From contig CAMBLO010000014.1 in assembly GCA_945868505.1 (NCBI GenBank), forward strand, positions 1-61,116: a stretch of 61,116 nt of DNA, in the 5' to 3' direction. The DNA is from an uncultured Clostridia bacterium. GTDB lineage: Bacteria > Bacillota > Clostridia > Lachnospirales > Anaerotignaceae. Position numbers and translations under genes: made by a program. Under the pieces are notes generated by a model, which saw nothing but the letters and a program-made list of their open reading frames with translations, ran no database searches and had not been told where the DNA came from. The stretch's first letter is position 1; every line of letters starts with the position of its first letter. This document shows, in pieces, positions 52,773 to 60,696 of this stretch.

Positions 52773-53468
52773 ATGGAAATATTGAAAGTACAAAAATTAT
52801 GTAAAACATACGGAACAGGCGTGGTAAAGGTTGATGCCTTAAAAGATGTATCTTTCACTCTGGAAAAGGGAGAATTTGTTGCTGTTGTTGGAGAGTCAGG
52901 TTCTGGGAAAAGTACATTGTTAAATTGCATTGGAGCATTGGATGTTCCGACTTCTGGCGTGATTACAATGGACGGAAATAATCTATTTACAATGAAAGAG
53001 GAAGAACGCACTATTTTCAGAAGAAGGAATATTGGTTTCATTTTCCAGTCTTTTCAACTTGTATCTGAATTGACAGTTGAACAGAATATAGTGTTTCCGC
53101 TTCTTTTAGACTATCGCAAACCGAAAGCTGCCGATGTAGAGGAAATATTAGAGCTACTTGGTTTGACTGACCGAAGAAATCATTTGCCAAGTCAGCTTTC
53201 TGGTGGTCAGCAGCAGCGTGTTGCTATTGGCAGAGCGTTAATTACAAAACCAAAGCTAATTCTTGCGGACGAACCAACAGGCAATCTGGATAGCAAAAAC
53301 AGTCAGGATGTTATTGATTTACTGACAAAAGCATCCAGACATTACCAACAGACGATACTGATGATTACACATAACAATAGTCTTACCTCTATGGTTGACC
53401 GTGTACTGCGTGTTACAGATGGTGTGCTGACAGACTTGGGAGGGAATGCGAATGAAAAATTATCTTGA
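52773..53468 (+). CDS. ABC transporter ATP-binding protein (LolD/MacB/BceA type)
   Basis: The 231-residue ATPase has Walker A GESGSGKST, signature LSGGQQQR, Walker B LILADEPTGNLDS and MITHN. It pairs with the FtsX-type permease downstream, which overlaps by 17 nt. AAAGGAGG precedes the ATG. The family handles antimicrobial peptides or lipoproteins. Confidence 0.92.
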   Translation: MEILKVQKLCKTYGTGVVKVDALKDVSFTLEKGEFVAVVGESGSGKSTLLNCIGALDVPTSGVITMDGNNLFTMKEEERTIFRRRNIGFIFQSFQLVSELTVEQNIVFPLLLDYRKPKAADVEEILELLGLTDRRNHLPSQLSGGQQQRVAIGRALITKPKLILADEPTGNLDSKNSQDVIDLLTKASRHYQQTILMITHNNSLTSMVDRVLRVTDGVLTDLGGNANEKLS

Positions 53469-55806
53469 CCTTGTTCCGATTTCTGCAAGAGTACACCGAA
53501 AGCAAAATCGTATGTCTGTCATTTGTATTGTGTTGGCGGTCTTTTTAGTAACAGCTATTTTTGGCATGGCTGATATGTTTATCAGAGGGCAAATTTTACA
53601 GACACAACAGGAAAATGGAAACTGGCATATTGGAATAAAAAACATCAGTGATGAAGATGCCGCACTTATATCTTCTCGTCCAGAGGTGGCTGTCTTTGCT
53701 GATTACAGTGTTTTGAATTATCGAGGTGAGCAAGATTACACTTTATCAGGAAAAAATGTTGTGATATGCGGTAGTAGTGAAAGCCATGTTACTGAAATTT
53801 TTGATACATTGGATAAAGGCAAATTTCCCACAAGCGAAAATGAAGCTTTGATAACAAACAATGCGAAAGATATGCTGAATTTGGAAATCGGAGAACAGAT
53901 AGTTATTACTTTGCCCGACGGCGATGAAATGTCGTATACCATTTCAGGCTTCATGGATAATGCTGCAAAACTTATGGGCGAAGACTCTTATGGCGTTTTT
54001 TTGACAACCGAGGGCTTTCGAGCTATCTATCCAAGTGATATAAATAGTAATCCTTCCGACTATACAATGCGTTATGTACAGTTTAACAACACCAGAAACA
54101 TTCAGCGTAACATAGGGGATATTAAACAACAGTTTGGACTATCTGATGAACAAGTGTCCGAAAACACAGAATTACTTGGACTATTAGGAAAGAGCAGTAA
54201 TTCTTTTATGTTACAGGTGTATGCTACTGCTATCATACTATTTTTTCTTGTTTTGATTGCAGGCGTACTGATGATTACAAGCAGTATGAATAGCAATGTA
54301 GCACAGAGAACGGAATTTTTTGGAATGGTTCGTTGTATCGGGGCAACGCCAAAACAAGTGATGCGGTTAGTACGAAAAGAGGCTCTGCGTTGGTGTCGCT
54401 TTGCTATTCCGATTGGTGTTATCGGCGGTATGGTATTGGTTTGGGTATTGTGTTTGATTTTAAGGAAATTAAGCCCAGAATTTTTTGGTGGTATGCCTAT
54501 TTTCAGTATCAGTTATCTGAGCATCATTGCGGGTATTGTTTTAGGTTTACTGACCGTTCTCCTTGCTTCCCGTTCTCCCGCCAAGAAAGCATCCAAAGTT
54601 TCTCCGTTAGCTGCGGTATCTGGAAATGCAAACGATTTACAACCTGTAAAAAAAGCGGCGAACACCAAGTTTTTCACAATAGATATTGCTCTTGGCATTC
54701 ATCATGCTAAAGCAAGTAAAAAGAACTTTATTTTAATGGTTAGCTCTTTTTCGGTAAGTATTATTCTCTTTCTTGCATTTTCAGTAACGATTGATTTTAT
54801 GAATCATACATTGACACCGTTACAGCCGTGGACTGCTGATATTTCTATTATCAGTCCAGAGGATACTTGTTCTGTAAAGGCTAATTTTATCAAGGACTTA
54901 CAACAAAATCCTGCCGTAAAAAATGTCTATGGTCGAATGTTTGCTTATGATGTTCCTGTAATTGTAAATGGTGAGGAAACAGTTATTGACCTTATTTCCT
55001 ATGAAGATATGCAATTCGATTGGTCTAAGGATTATGTCTTGTCTGGCAGCTTAGAAAGAGTACAAAGAGAAACTGATACAGGGCTTATTGTTTTTGAGTC
55101 GCAAAACGAGATTGAAGTAGGTAATACCATTACCTTAAATATGAATGGAAATCAAACAGATATGGAAATTGTCGGTATGTTATCTCAATGCCCTTTTAAT
55201 AATCGTCCAGAGGTAGGAAAGCTTATTTGTTCTGAGAACACCTTTAGGGAACTGACAGGAGAAGTGGATTATACTATCATTGATATACAATTATCTAAAA
55301 ACGCAACAGAAATGGATGTAAATGAAATTCACCGCTTGGTAGGCTCACAATATACATTTTCTGATGAACGAATGGGTAATAGCAATACTCGTGGAGCTTA
55401 CTATTGTTTTGGACTTTTCATTTATGGATTTTTGGTATTGATTGCTTTGATTACGCTATTCAATATCATAAATAGTATAGCTATGAGTGTGGCGGCTAAA
55501 ATGAAGCAGTACGGGGCTTTTAGAGCTATTGGATTAAGTAATAGGCAACTGGCTAAAATGATTGTTGCCGAAGCATCTACCTATGCAATCACAGGTACTA
55601 TTTGCGGTAGCGTTTTGGGAATAGTCTGCAACAAGATTTTATTTGACAAACTTATAGCCTATAGATGGGGCGATGCTTGGAGTGTTCCTTGGGTTGAACT
55701 TGGTATTATTATTGTTGTTGTAGTCATTGCAGTAATCTTAGCAGTAAGAAATCCAATTAGAAAAATGAAAGAAACATCCATTGTCGATACAATTAGTGTG
55801 CTGTAA
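53452..55806 (+). CDS. FtsX/MacB-type ABC permease, duplicated
   Basis: The 784-residue permease has two similar halves. Each has one helix, a large extracellular part of about 200 residues and three further helices; in the first half these are near residues 24-45, 255-280, 308-330 and 345-370. The ATG at 53452 has the better spacing from GGGAGGG. Together with the ATPase it would form a mechanotransmission-type transporter in antimicrobial peptide defence. The product is not an exporter of known substrate. Confidence 0.85.
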   Translation: MKNYLDLVPISARVHRKQNRMSVICIVLAVFLVTAIFGMADMFIRGQILQTQQENGNWHIGIKNISDEDAALISSRPEVAVFADYSVLNYRGEQDYTLSGKNVVICGSSESHVTEIFDTLDKGKFPTSENEALITNNAKDMLNLEIGEQIVITLPDGDEMSYTISGFMDNAAKLMGEDSYGVFLTTEGFRAIYPSDINSNPSDYTMRYVQFNNTRNIQRNIGDIKQQFGLSDEQVSENTELLGLLGKSSNSFMLQVYATAIILFFLVLIAGVLMITSSMNSNVAQRTEFFGMVRCIGATPKQVMRLVRKEALRWCRFAIPIGVIGGMVLVWVLCLILRKLSPEFFGGMPIFSISYLSIIAGIVLGLLTVLLASRSPAKKASKVSPLAAVSGNANDLQPVKKAANTKFFTIDIALGIHHAKASKKNFILMVSSFSVSIILFLAFSVTIDFMNHTLTPLQPWTADISIISPEDTCSVKANFIKDLQQNPAVKNVYGRMFAYDVPVIVNGEETVIDLISYEDMQFDWSKDYVLSGSLERVQRETDTGLIVFESQNEIEVGNTITLNMNGNQTDMEIVGMLSQCPFNNRPEVGKLICSENTFRELTGEVDYTIIDIQLSKNATEMDVNEIHRLVGSQYTFSDERMGNSNTRGAYYCFGLFIYGFLVLIALITLFNIINSIAMSVAAKMKQYGAFRAIGLSNRQLAKMIVAEASTYAITGTICGSVLGIVCNKILFDKLIAYRWGDAWSVPWVELGIIIVVVVIAVILAVRNPIRKMKETSIVDTISVL

Positions 55807-55830
55807 TTCTTACTATTATGCCACTTATAG

Positions 55831-55870
55831 AGAAGCAGGCAATTCTTGAACGGAATTGCCTGCTTCTTTT
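55831..55870 (+). terminator. Terminator after the permease gene
   Basis: AGAAGCAGGCAATT pairs with AATTGCCTGCTTCT, followed by TTTT. Confidence 0.85.
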
Positions 55871-55883
55871 AGCTTACTATTCT

Positions 55884-55913
55884 GTAAGATTAAATTCATC
55901 TAATTGTAAGGTG
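55884..55913 (+). promoter_or_regulatory. Response regulator operator before the lone receiver
   Basis: GTAAGATT (55884) and GTAAGGTG (55906) repeat with a 22-bp period. AAATTCATCT lies between, as it does at 52712. Confidence 0.55.
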
Positions 55914-55952
55914 AAAACAATAAAATGTACTTATCAGAATGGAGGTGGAACA

Positions 55953-56318
55953 ATGAAGAAAATATTACTTGTAGACGATGAACATAGTTTTTTGCAAATT
56001 TTAGATATATCTTTGTCTAAATATTTTGAAACATATACTGCCACAGGAGTACGGGAAGCAATAGATATTCTCAAACAAAATGAGATTGATTTAATATGTT
56101 CCGACCTCTATATGCGTGACGGAACAGGTGTGGATTTGTTGCAAACAGTAAAGAAATATAATAGAAACATTTCTTTTATTCTACTTTCAGGAAGCGACTA
56201 CAATTTGGATATAAAAATGGCAGAACATTATGGAGCTATTTTTATTTCAAAAGGTGAATTTGACCTGATAAAACAAATAGTCACCTTCGCAGATAATAAC
56301 AAAAAGCCCACCGAATAA
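55953..56318 (+). CDS. Stand-alone receiver-domain protein
   Basis: The 121-residue CheY-like protein has VDDEH, the acceptor Asp in DLICSDLYMRDG, Ser in LLSGSD and Lys in ISKGE. No output domain follows. It has a GTAAGGT operator of its own and may titrate or relay phosphate between the two systems around it. Confidence 0.82.
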   Translation: MKKILLVDDEHSFLQILDISLSKYFETYTATGVREAIDILKQNEIDLICSDLYMRDGTGVDLLQTVKKYNRNISFILLSGSDYNLDIKMAEHYGAIFISKGEFDLIKQIVTFADNNKKPTE

Positions 56319-56337
56319 AAAACTAGTTCGGTGGGCT
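56298..56337 (-). terminator. Terminator of the minus-strand kinase gene
   Basis: On the minus strand AGCCCACCGAA pairs with TTCGGTGGGCT, then TTTTT. It overlaps the last codons of the convergent receiver gene. Confidence 0.75.
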
Positions 56338-56373
56338 ACTCACGAATCATCGGCTCTTTCCTTGATAATGAAA

Positions 56374-57777
56374 TTAGCCATCGCAGTTATTTATCGGCAG
56401 AGTGATTTTGACAACGAAACCACCATAGATACTATGTTCGATAACGGTTGTTCCACCATGAGCAGACACAATTTGTTTTACAATAAGTAGCCCTAATCCG
56501 TGGCGTTGCTCGGTTGTATTATTATCACAGACCATATAATGCGGAGCATTGTTGAGCTTTTCAATCTGCTCGTCGGTAGTTCCTACGCCATCATCGGCAA
56601 CAACTACCGTGCAGTTACCATCATCAGTCACAACACAAACATAAATTTTACAGCCTTGTTCATTATGATTGATACTGTTTTGAATGAGATTGCTAACCGC
56701 CCGCTTTAATAAGTTCTTATCTGCGTTTACAGGGCATACAGTTAAGGCTTCCTCTGTTTGCCATTCAATCGGATATTTGTCCTCAATATCCATATTGATA
56801 AAATCGACAACAACTTGGCGAACAATCGCAATCAGATTTTGCTTTGCAGGATTTATCGGCTGCATATTGTACTCTAATTTGGATGCAAGATTAAGGTCAT
56901 TGATTAAGTTCTGTATACGCTTACTTTGCCTTACAATGACTTCTGCCTTTTGGCGTTCTTCAGAAGTCAAATTTGCATCGTCTTTTAGCTGACCTGCATA
57001 CCCCATAACCATAGATAACGGAGTTCTGATGTCATGAGAAACTCCTGCAATCCAATTTGCTCTTGCAGTTTCCTTTTTTCGTAGTTGATATTTCTGACTT
57101 TGAAGAATATCAGAGGTACGATTGATGTTTGCGGAAATTTCGGAAAGCAAACCGCTTTCTTTAATCTGCACAGGCTCTCCAACAGATAAATCCTGTATTC
57201 CCTTTGTAATGGGCTTGACCGATTTTAAGAGTTTTGTATTCGCTGTCACATAGATAATAAATATGACGATAACATTGATTATCAATACTGTAAGAACAGT
57301 TTTAGGTAAGTTAGCGATTAGCTGATAATCCCAACTCGACCACATATGTTTCCAAAAGCTCTCTTTTGGATAGCCAAGCACCACAAGCCCGTTTTCTGCT
57401 TCGCCCGTAAAAGTTGGATAGTCGCTTATATAACCACGGGTTAGGCTTGCAATATCTGAAAGAGTGTATGTCGTAGGTACGGTGTCTGGTAAATTATCTG
57501 TTTTCCAGACTACCTGCTTCGTGTCATTGTCAATGAAAATGCCCCAGACATCAGCTTCACTTAATTCAAGAGCCATTTCGTCTGTCAGTACATAATTTCC
57601 GTCCTCTGTCTGATGTAGGGCGGTAACGACTTCTTCAGCAGTTTTCCACGGTTGGGCATTGGGTATCTGCCTCATTGTAAATACAACTAACAGGACAATA
57701 TTTAAGATGATTAAAAGAATTGAGCTGAAAAGTAAAATGCCGACAAAACGGCGTATTAGTTTAGGTACACTTTTCAT
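56374..57777 (-). CDS. Sensor histidine kinase
   Basis: The 467-residue kinase has two membrane helices (about 12-35 and 165-188) with an extracellular part of about 130 residues, then HAMP. The H-box is AGVSHDIRTPLSMVMGYAG, followed by NLIQNSINHN, ADDGVGT and HGLGLLIVK. The ATG at 57777 overlaps the regulator stop by a few bases. It pairs with the regulator encoded just upstream on the same strand. Confidence 0.88.
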   Translation of the reverse strand: MKSVPKLIRRFVGILLFSSILLIILNIVLLVVFTMRQIPNAQPWKTAEEVVTALHQTEDGNYVLTDEMALELSEADVWGIFIDNDTKQVVWKTDNLPDTVPTTYTLSDIASLTRGYISDYPTFTGEAENGLVVLGYPKESFWKHMWSSWDYQLIANLPKTVLTVLIINVIVIFIIYVTANTKLLKSVKPITKGIQDLSVGEPVQIKESGLLSEISANINRTSDILQSQKYQLRKKETARANWIAGVSHDIRTPLSMVMGYAGQLKDDANLTSEERQKAEVIVRQSKRIQNLINDLNLASKLEYNMQPINPAKQNLIAIVRQVVVDFINMDIEDKYPIEWQTEEALTVCPVNADKNLLKRAVSNLIQNSINHNEQGCKIYVCVVTDDGNCTVVVADDGVGTTDEQIEKLNNAPHYMVCDNNTTEQRHGLGLLIVKQIVSAHGGTTVIEHSIYGGFVVKITLPINNCDG

Positions 57778-57778
57778 A

Positions 57779-58483
57779 TCACTTACCCCCGACAATCAGC
57801 TTATATCCTAATCCCTTAACCGTGATTAAAGATACGGGGCGTGAGGGATTTAATTCGATTTTTTCTCTGATACGTCTTATGTGAGCCATCAAAGAATTTT
57901 CATACCCGAAAGGGTTTTCGCCCCAAGCCGCTTCACACAGAGCATCTATTGTTACGATACGACCTGCATTGCGGTACAAGACAGCCAGAATATCATGTTC
58001 TTTTGCAGTCAGAGCAATATGCTCTCCGCCTTTGATTACTTCTGCACGGTCAAAGTCAATTTCGCTGTTTTGTAATTTTATAAGAGGATTTTCGTCTTTA
58101 TAGCTTCTGCGTAAGATAGCCATTATGCGAAATGTCAGCTCCTTTGGCAGAAATGGTTTAACCACATAATCATCTGCACCAAGACCAAAGCCTTTGAATT
58201 TGTCCTCGTCCTCTCCACGGGCAGTTAAAAATAATATGGGATATTCACCCTTTTGCTTTAGCTGTTCCATTAAAGAGAAACCGTTACCGTCTGGCAGCAT
58301 TACATCGAGGATTGCAAGTTCTGGTTGGAAGTTATCTGCCAAAGCAAGTGCTTCTTTGATAGTTTTAGCAGTTGCTATATTATTAAAACCTTCCTCTTTT
58401 AAAATTGATACAACCATATCCAAAAGCTCCTGCTCATCATCAACGAGCAACAGGCGTTTGTTCTTCAAATATTCAAAATCCAT
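57779..58483 (-). CDS. OmpR-family response regulator
   Basis: The 234-residue protein has VDDEQE, LAILDVMLPDGNG, LTARGE and VKPFLP in the receiver, and LTAKEHDILAVLYRNAGRIVT with ENSLMAHIRRIREKIE in the winged helix. It is divergent from the remnant ABC gene, whose upstream region has GTAAGGT repeats. This is the arrangement of CprR-type systems that control antimicrobial-peptide ABC transporters. Confidence 0.88.
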   Translation of the reverse strand: MDFEYLKNKRLLLVDDEQELLDMVVSILKEEGFNNIATAKTIKEALALADNFQPELAILDVMLPDGNGFSLMEQLKQKGEYPILFLTARGEDEDKFKGFGLGADDYVVKPFLPKELTFRIMAILRRSYKDENPLIKLQNSEIDFDRAEVIKGGEHIALTAKEHDILAVLYRNAGRIVTIDALCEAAWGENPFGYENSLMAHIRRIREKIELNPSRPVSLITVKGLGYKLIVGGK

Positions 58484-58550
58484 ACGGACACCTTCTTTCT
58501 GTTTAACATTATAGCATATAAATATGAAATTTTATAATGTGCGAATAAAT

Positions 58551-58590
58551 GTAAGGTAGATGTAAGGTAGAGAGAATGTTGCCGCAAGGT
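58551..58590 (+). promoter_or_regulatory. GTAAGGT repeats before the remnant ABC gene
   Basis: GTAAGGTAG is repeated at 58551 and 58562 (11-bp period). GCAAGGTT at 58584 is in phase, 22 bp further on. Confidence 0.55.
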
Positions 58591-58634
58591 TGGAATTGTA
58601 GAATGAAACCATATCAAGAAAGGAGCAAACAGAT

Positions 58635-59219
58635 ATGAACATCATTGAAACAAACAATTTAACAAAATCCTATGCAGACTTTACGGCTGTATCTGGTGCT
58701 TTAATATCCTTTGATACCACAGATTTTCATATCGAAGGAAAAGAGGGAAGCTGGCTTGCCTTTGACAGTATCATCATAGACGGAAAAGAATTCTTCCTGA
58801 TGGAGCATACTACTTATGGTTCCGACGCAGCATGGGTCATATTGGACGAAGATGGGAAACTGGTGGTGGACAATGTATATAATGGTTTTGACGAGACTGT
58901 CCAAAAGCAGATTAAAGAATATCTGAATCCGGTACAAAACATAACAGAGCCACAAAAACAGGAAAAGCCGCCTCTTGAAAACTGGCAGAAATCTTATGAG
59001 AACGGAGAGTATCTGCGAAGTGCAGAGATAACGGAAGAACAGAATTATAACATGATTGATGGAAGAATGAATAACCTGCCATCAAAACCGAGAAAGATTG
59101 GTCAGCGCATTTCCGTGTTAGATCGGCTGCATTTGAAGCAGGAAGAAATAGCAAAGCGCAGTGGGAAGTCAGTGCCACAGATGAATATGGCAGAGGATAT
59201 GGAGCGTAGACGAAAATAA
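58635..59219 (+). pseudogene. Chimeric ORF: ABC ATPase start joined to an ICE gene end
   Basis: The 194-residue frame starts as an ABC ATP-binding protein (MNIIETNNLTKSYADF, ATG after AAAGGAGC). At about residue 19, before any Walker A, it changes to another sequence (DFHIEGKEGSWLAFDS, EHTTYGSDAAWVILDEDGK) and ends in a charged tail (RISVLDRLHLKQEEIAKRSG). That part resembles the C-terminal end of large ICE proteins. It cannot be an ATPase. The join is a deletion scar, in frame, so a hybrid protein could still be made. Confidence 0.7.
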
Positions 59220-59224
59220 AAAAG

Positions 59225-59265
59225 AGGAAGATACTTGTTTTGGATAGGCGGTATCTTCCTTTTTT
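59225..59265. terminator. Bidirectional terminator
   Basis: AGGAAGATAC pairs with GTATCTTCCT, with T-runs on both strands, between the chimeric ORF and the Abi gene. Confidence 0.85.
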
Positions 59266-59270
59266 CGCTT

Positions 59271-60215
59271 TTATGGTGTTAAACGGTAACGGGTAACATT
59301 CTTCCAGTTGGGTGGAAAACCCATTTTGTTCAGGAGTTCATCGCTGTCTATATGGACAAGTTTTTTCGAAGTATGGTCAATCAGAGCAGCTAATTTTCTT
59401 TTGAAAACAAGAAAATCTTTACTCGGTATTAAATAACGAAAGGCGATGACAACAGCAAATAAATCATTTTTTCCGTATTGATACTGGATTCCGTTCATAG
59501 GTATTGACATTTTTCTATGCAAGGGAAGATCAGAAATATTATCTATTGTCCGGTATGTAAATAGCCGTTCGCCGTGGGCACATACATTTCTGAATTTTGT
59601 TAGGACAGATAAGAACTGTTCCATTTGTCGTTGGTTAATAATACCGAAATTTTTACATACTTTGGATTGCAGGGATTGTGGGAAAACCTTATACATTTTT
59701 GAAAGATTTCCGAAAGTAAGGACGTTAATCAACACCCACAGTGGTATGTTCCCGTAGGTATTCCGGTAATAATTAATATAAACATAATCGGTTGTTGATG
59801 CAGCTCTCTGTAAAGTCGCAATTAAGCGGCTAACAGTATTATGGTTTCGGCGGCTGTTGTTAAAATTGTTTGCATCCAGATAAGCGGATTGTGATTCCCC
59901 ATATTGTTCCGAAAAATAGTAGGACATCAGTGAGCGAAGATGGCGTTCTATCTGCAGCAGATATTTGAAAAACAATTCTCGAAGTTCCGCATCGAATTCA
60001 TAAAGAGAAACAATTTCATCAAAAGAAGTTCCATCTTTATATTTTTTGGTTAAGGGAATCCTGAATAAATGTTTATATCCGCCCATTAAAGGGAAATAGC
60101 CGATTCGCTTCAGAACATCTTCGGCATACTGCCTGTCAGAAATGATGAGATGCTTTTCATTTTGGAGCCATTCAACCTGTTCTGAAAAAGTGGAAAAATT
60201 CTTCTGTGGTAACAT
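59271..60215 (-). CDS. Abi_2/AbiF-type abortive infection protein (HEPN RNase-like)
   Basis: The 314-residue protein matches the Abi_2 family: FSEQVEWLQNEKHLIISD, RIGYFPLMGGYKHLF, YEFDAELRELFFKYLLQIE RHLRS, FGNLSKMY, and the C-terminal Rx4H motif R209-NVCA-H214 of HEPN ribonucleases. Such proteins stop growth of phage-infected cells, probably by RNA cleavage. The ATG at 60215 follows AAGGAG. The stretch upstream in frame (VTGGEPAGLSLFYF) is the RNA element, not part of the protein. Confidence 0.85.
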   Translation of the reverse strand: MLPQKNFSTFSEQVEWLQNEKHLIISDRQYAEDVLKRIGYFPLMGGYKHLFRIPLTKKYKDGTSFDEIVSLYEFDAELRELFFKYLLQIERHLRSLMSYYFSEQYGESQSAYLDANNFNNSRRNHNTVSRLIATLQRAASTTDYVYINYYRNTYGNIPLWVLINVLTFGNLSKMYKVFPQSLQSKVCKNFGIINQRQMEQFLSVLTKFRNVCAHGERLFTYRTIDNISDLPLHRKMSIPMNGIQYQYGKNDLFAVVIAFRYLIPSKDFLVFKRKLAALIDHTSKKLVHIDSDELLNKMGFPPNWKNVTRYRLTP

Positions 60216-60230
60216 ACATTTCTCCTTAAA

Positions 60231-60301
60231 ATAAAAGAGGGAGAGACCCGCAGGTTCTCCCCCGGTCACGGGCTTCGCAAGTTTCCGCAACACGATCACT
60301 G
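60231..60301 (-). ncRNA. Small structured RNA upstream of the Abi gene
   Basis: On the minus strand, about 70 nt from the promoter start carry GCGGAAACTTGCGAAGC, CCCGTGACCGGGG and a final stem (GGGAGA-ACC with GGGT-CTCTCCC) followed by TCTTTTATTTT. It thus ends in its own terminator, right before the Abi ribosome site. AbiF genes are known to have a conserved RNA motif nearby (the abiF motif), and this unit may belong to it. I expect a small trans-acting RNA with some read-through into the toxin gene. Confidence 0.65.
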
Positions 60302-60306
60302 AGCTT

Positions 60307-60335
60307 AATATAGCAGAAACAGCGGCAGAAGTCAA
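60307..60335 (-). promoter_or_regulatory. Strong promoter of the RNA/Abi unit
   Basis: On the minus strand TTGACT and TATATT lie exactly 17 nt apart. Transcription would start near 60300, directly at the structured RNA. Confidence 0.75.
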
Positions 60336-60696
60336 TATACTGAAAAATTTTCAGTTAGTTCTACTCGTTGGGATCTGCGTTTAGCTCATTCATAGTGTAT
60401 GCCGTAAGTGTGGTAAATTATACATAAAAGAAATAGGAGAAGGAGGAATGCTGTCTCTGTATTAATTAGTAGCTTATTGTGATAGGAAAGCCTATAAAAT
60501 ACGTTGATTTGACGTGGGAAAATTCCTAGTTATATGGTAGAATCAGGGTTAATAATAGGTTTGAATTTAATAGGGAGCGGCAACATAGGTATGATAGAAA
60601 AACTACAAGATAAGGATAACATAGTCACATAATGTAAATTTCCTTTGGAACTTACAGTTAAGTATACAGAATCAGATAGAAGAAAGTGAGAAAGAT
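60336..60696. other. Intergenic stretch without a clear gene
   Basis: About 360 nt of AT-rich sequence between the divergent Abi and metallopeptidase genes. TTGACG at about 60509 with AT-rich boxes further on could be a promoter for the plus-strand gene, but the spacing is poor. No ORF, hairpin with a U-tract or tRNA was seen. Confidence 0.4.

Noticed and set aside
50605..55806. Vancomycin-type resistance cluster, suggested by VanR/VanS-like regulators in a Tn1549-like element
   Set aside because: No vanH/vanA/vanX-like ligase or dipeptidase genes are present; the targets are ABC transporter genes.
58635..59219. A normal ABC transporter ATP-binding protein
   Set aside because: Only the first 19 residues fit; there is no Walker A, signature or Walker B.
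60216..60335. A 40-residue N-terminal extension of the Abi protein
   Set aside because: The stretch contains a promoter, a structured RNA and a terminator, and a good ribosome site precedes the ATG at 60215.
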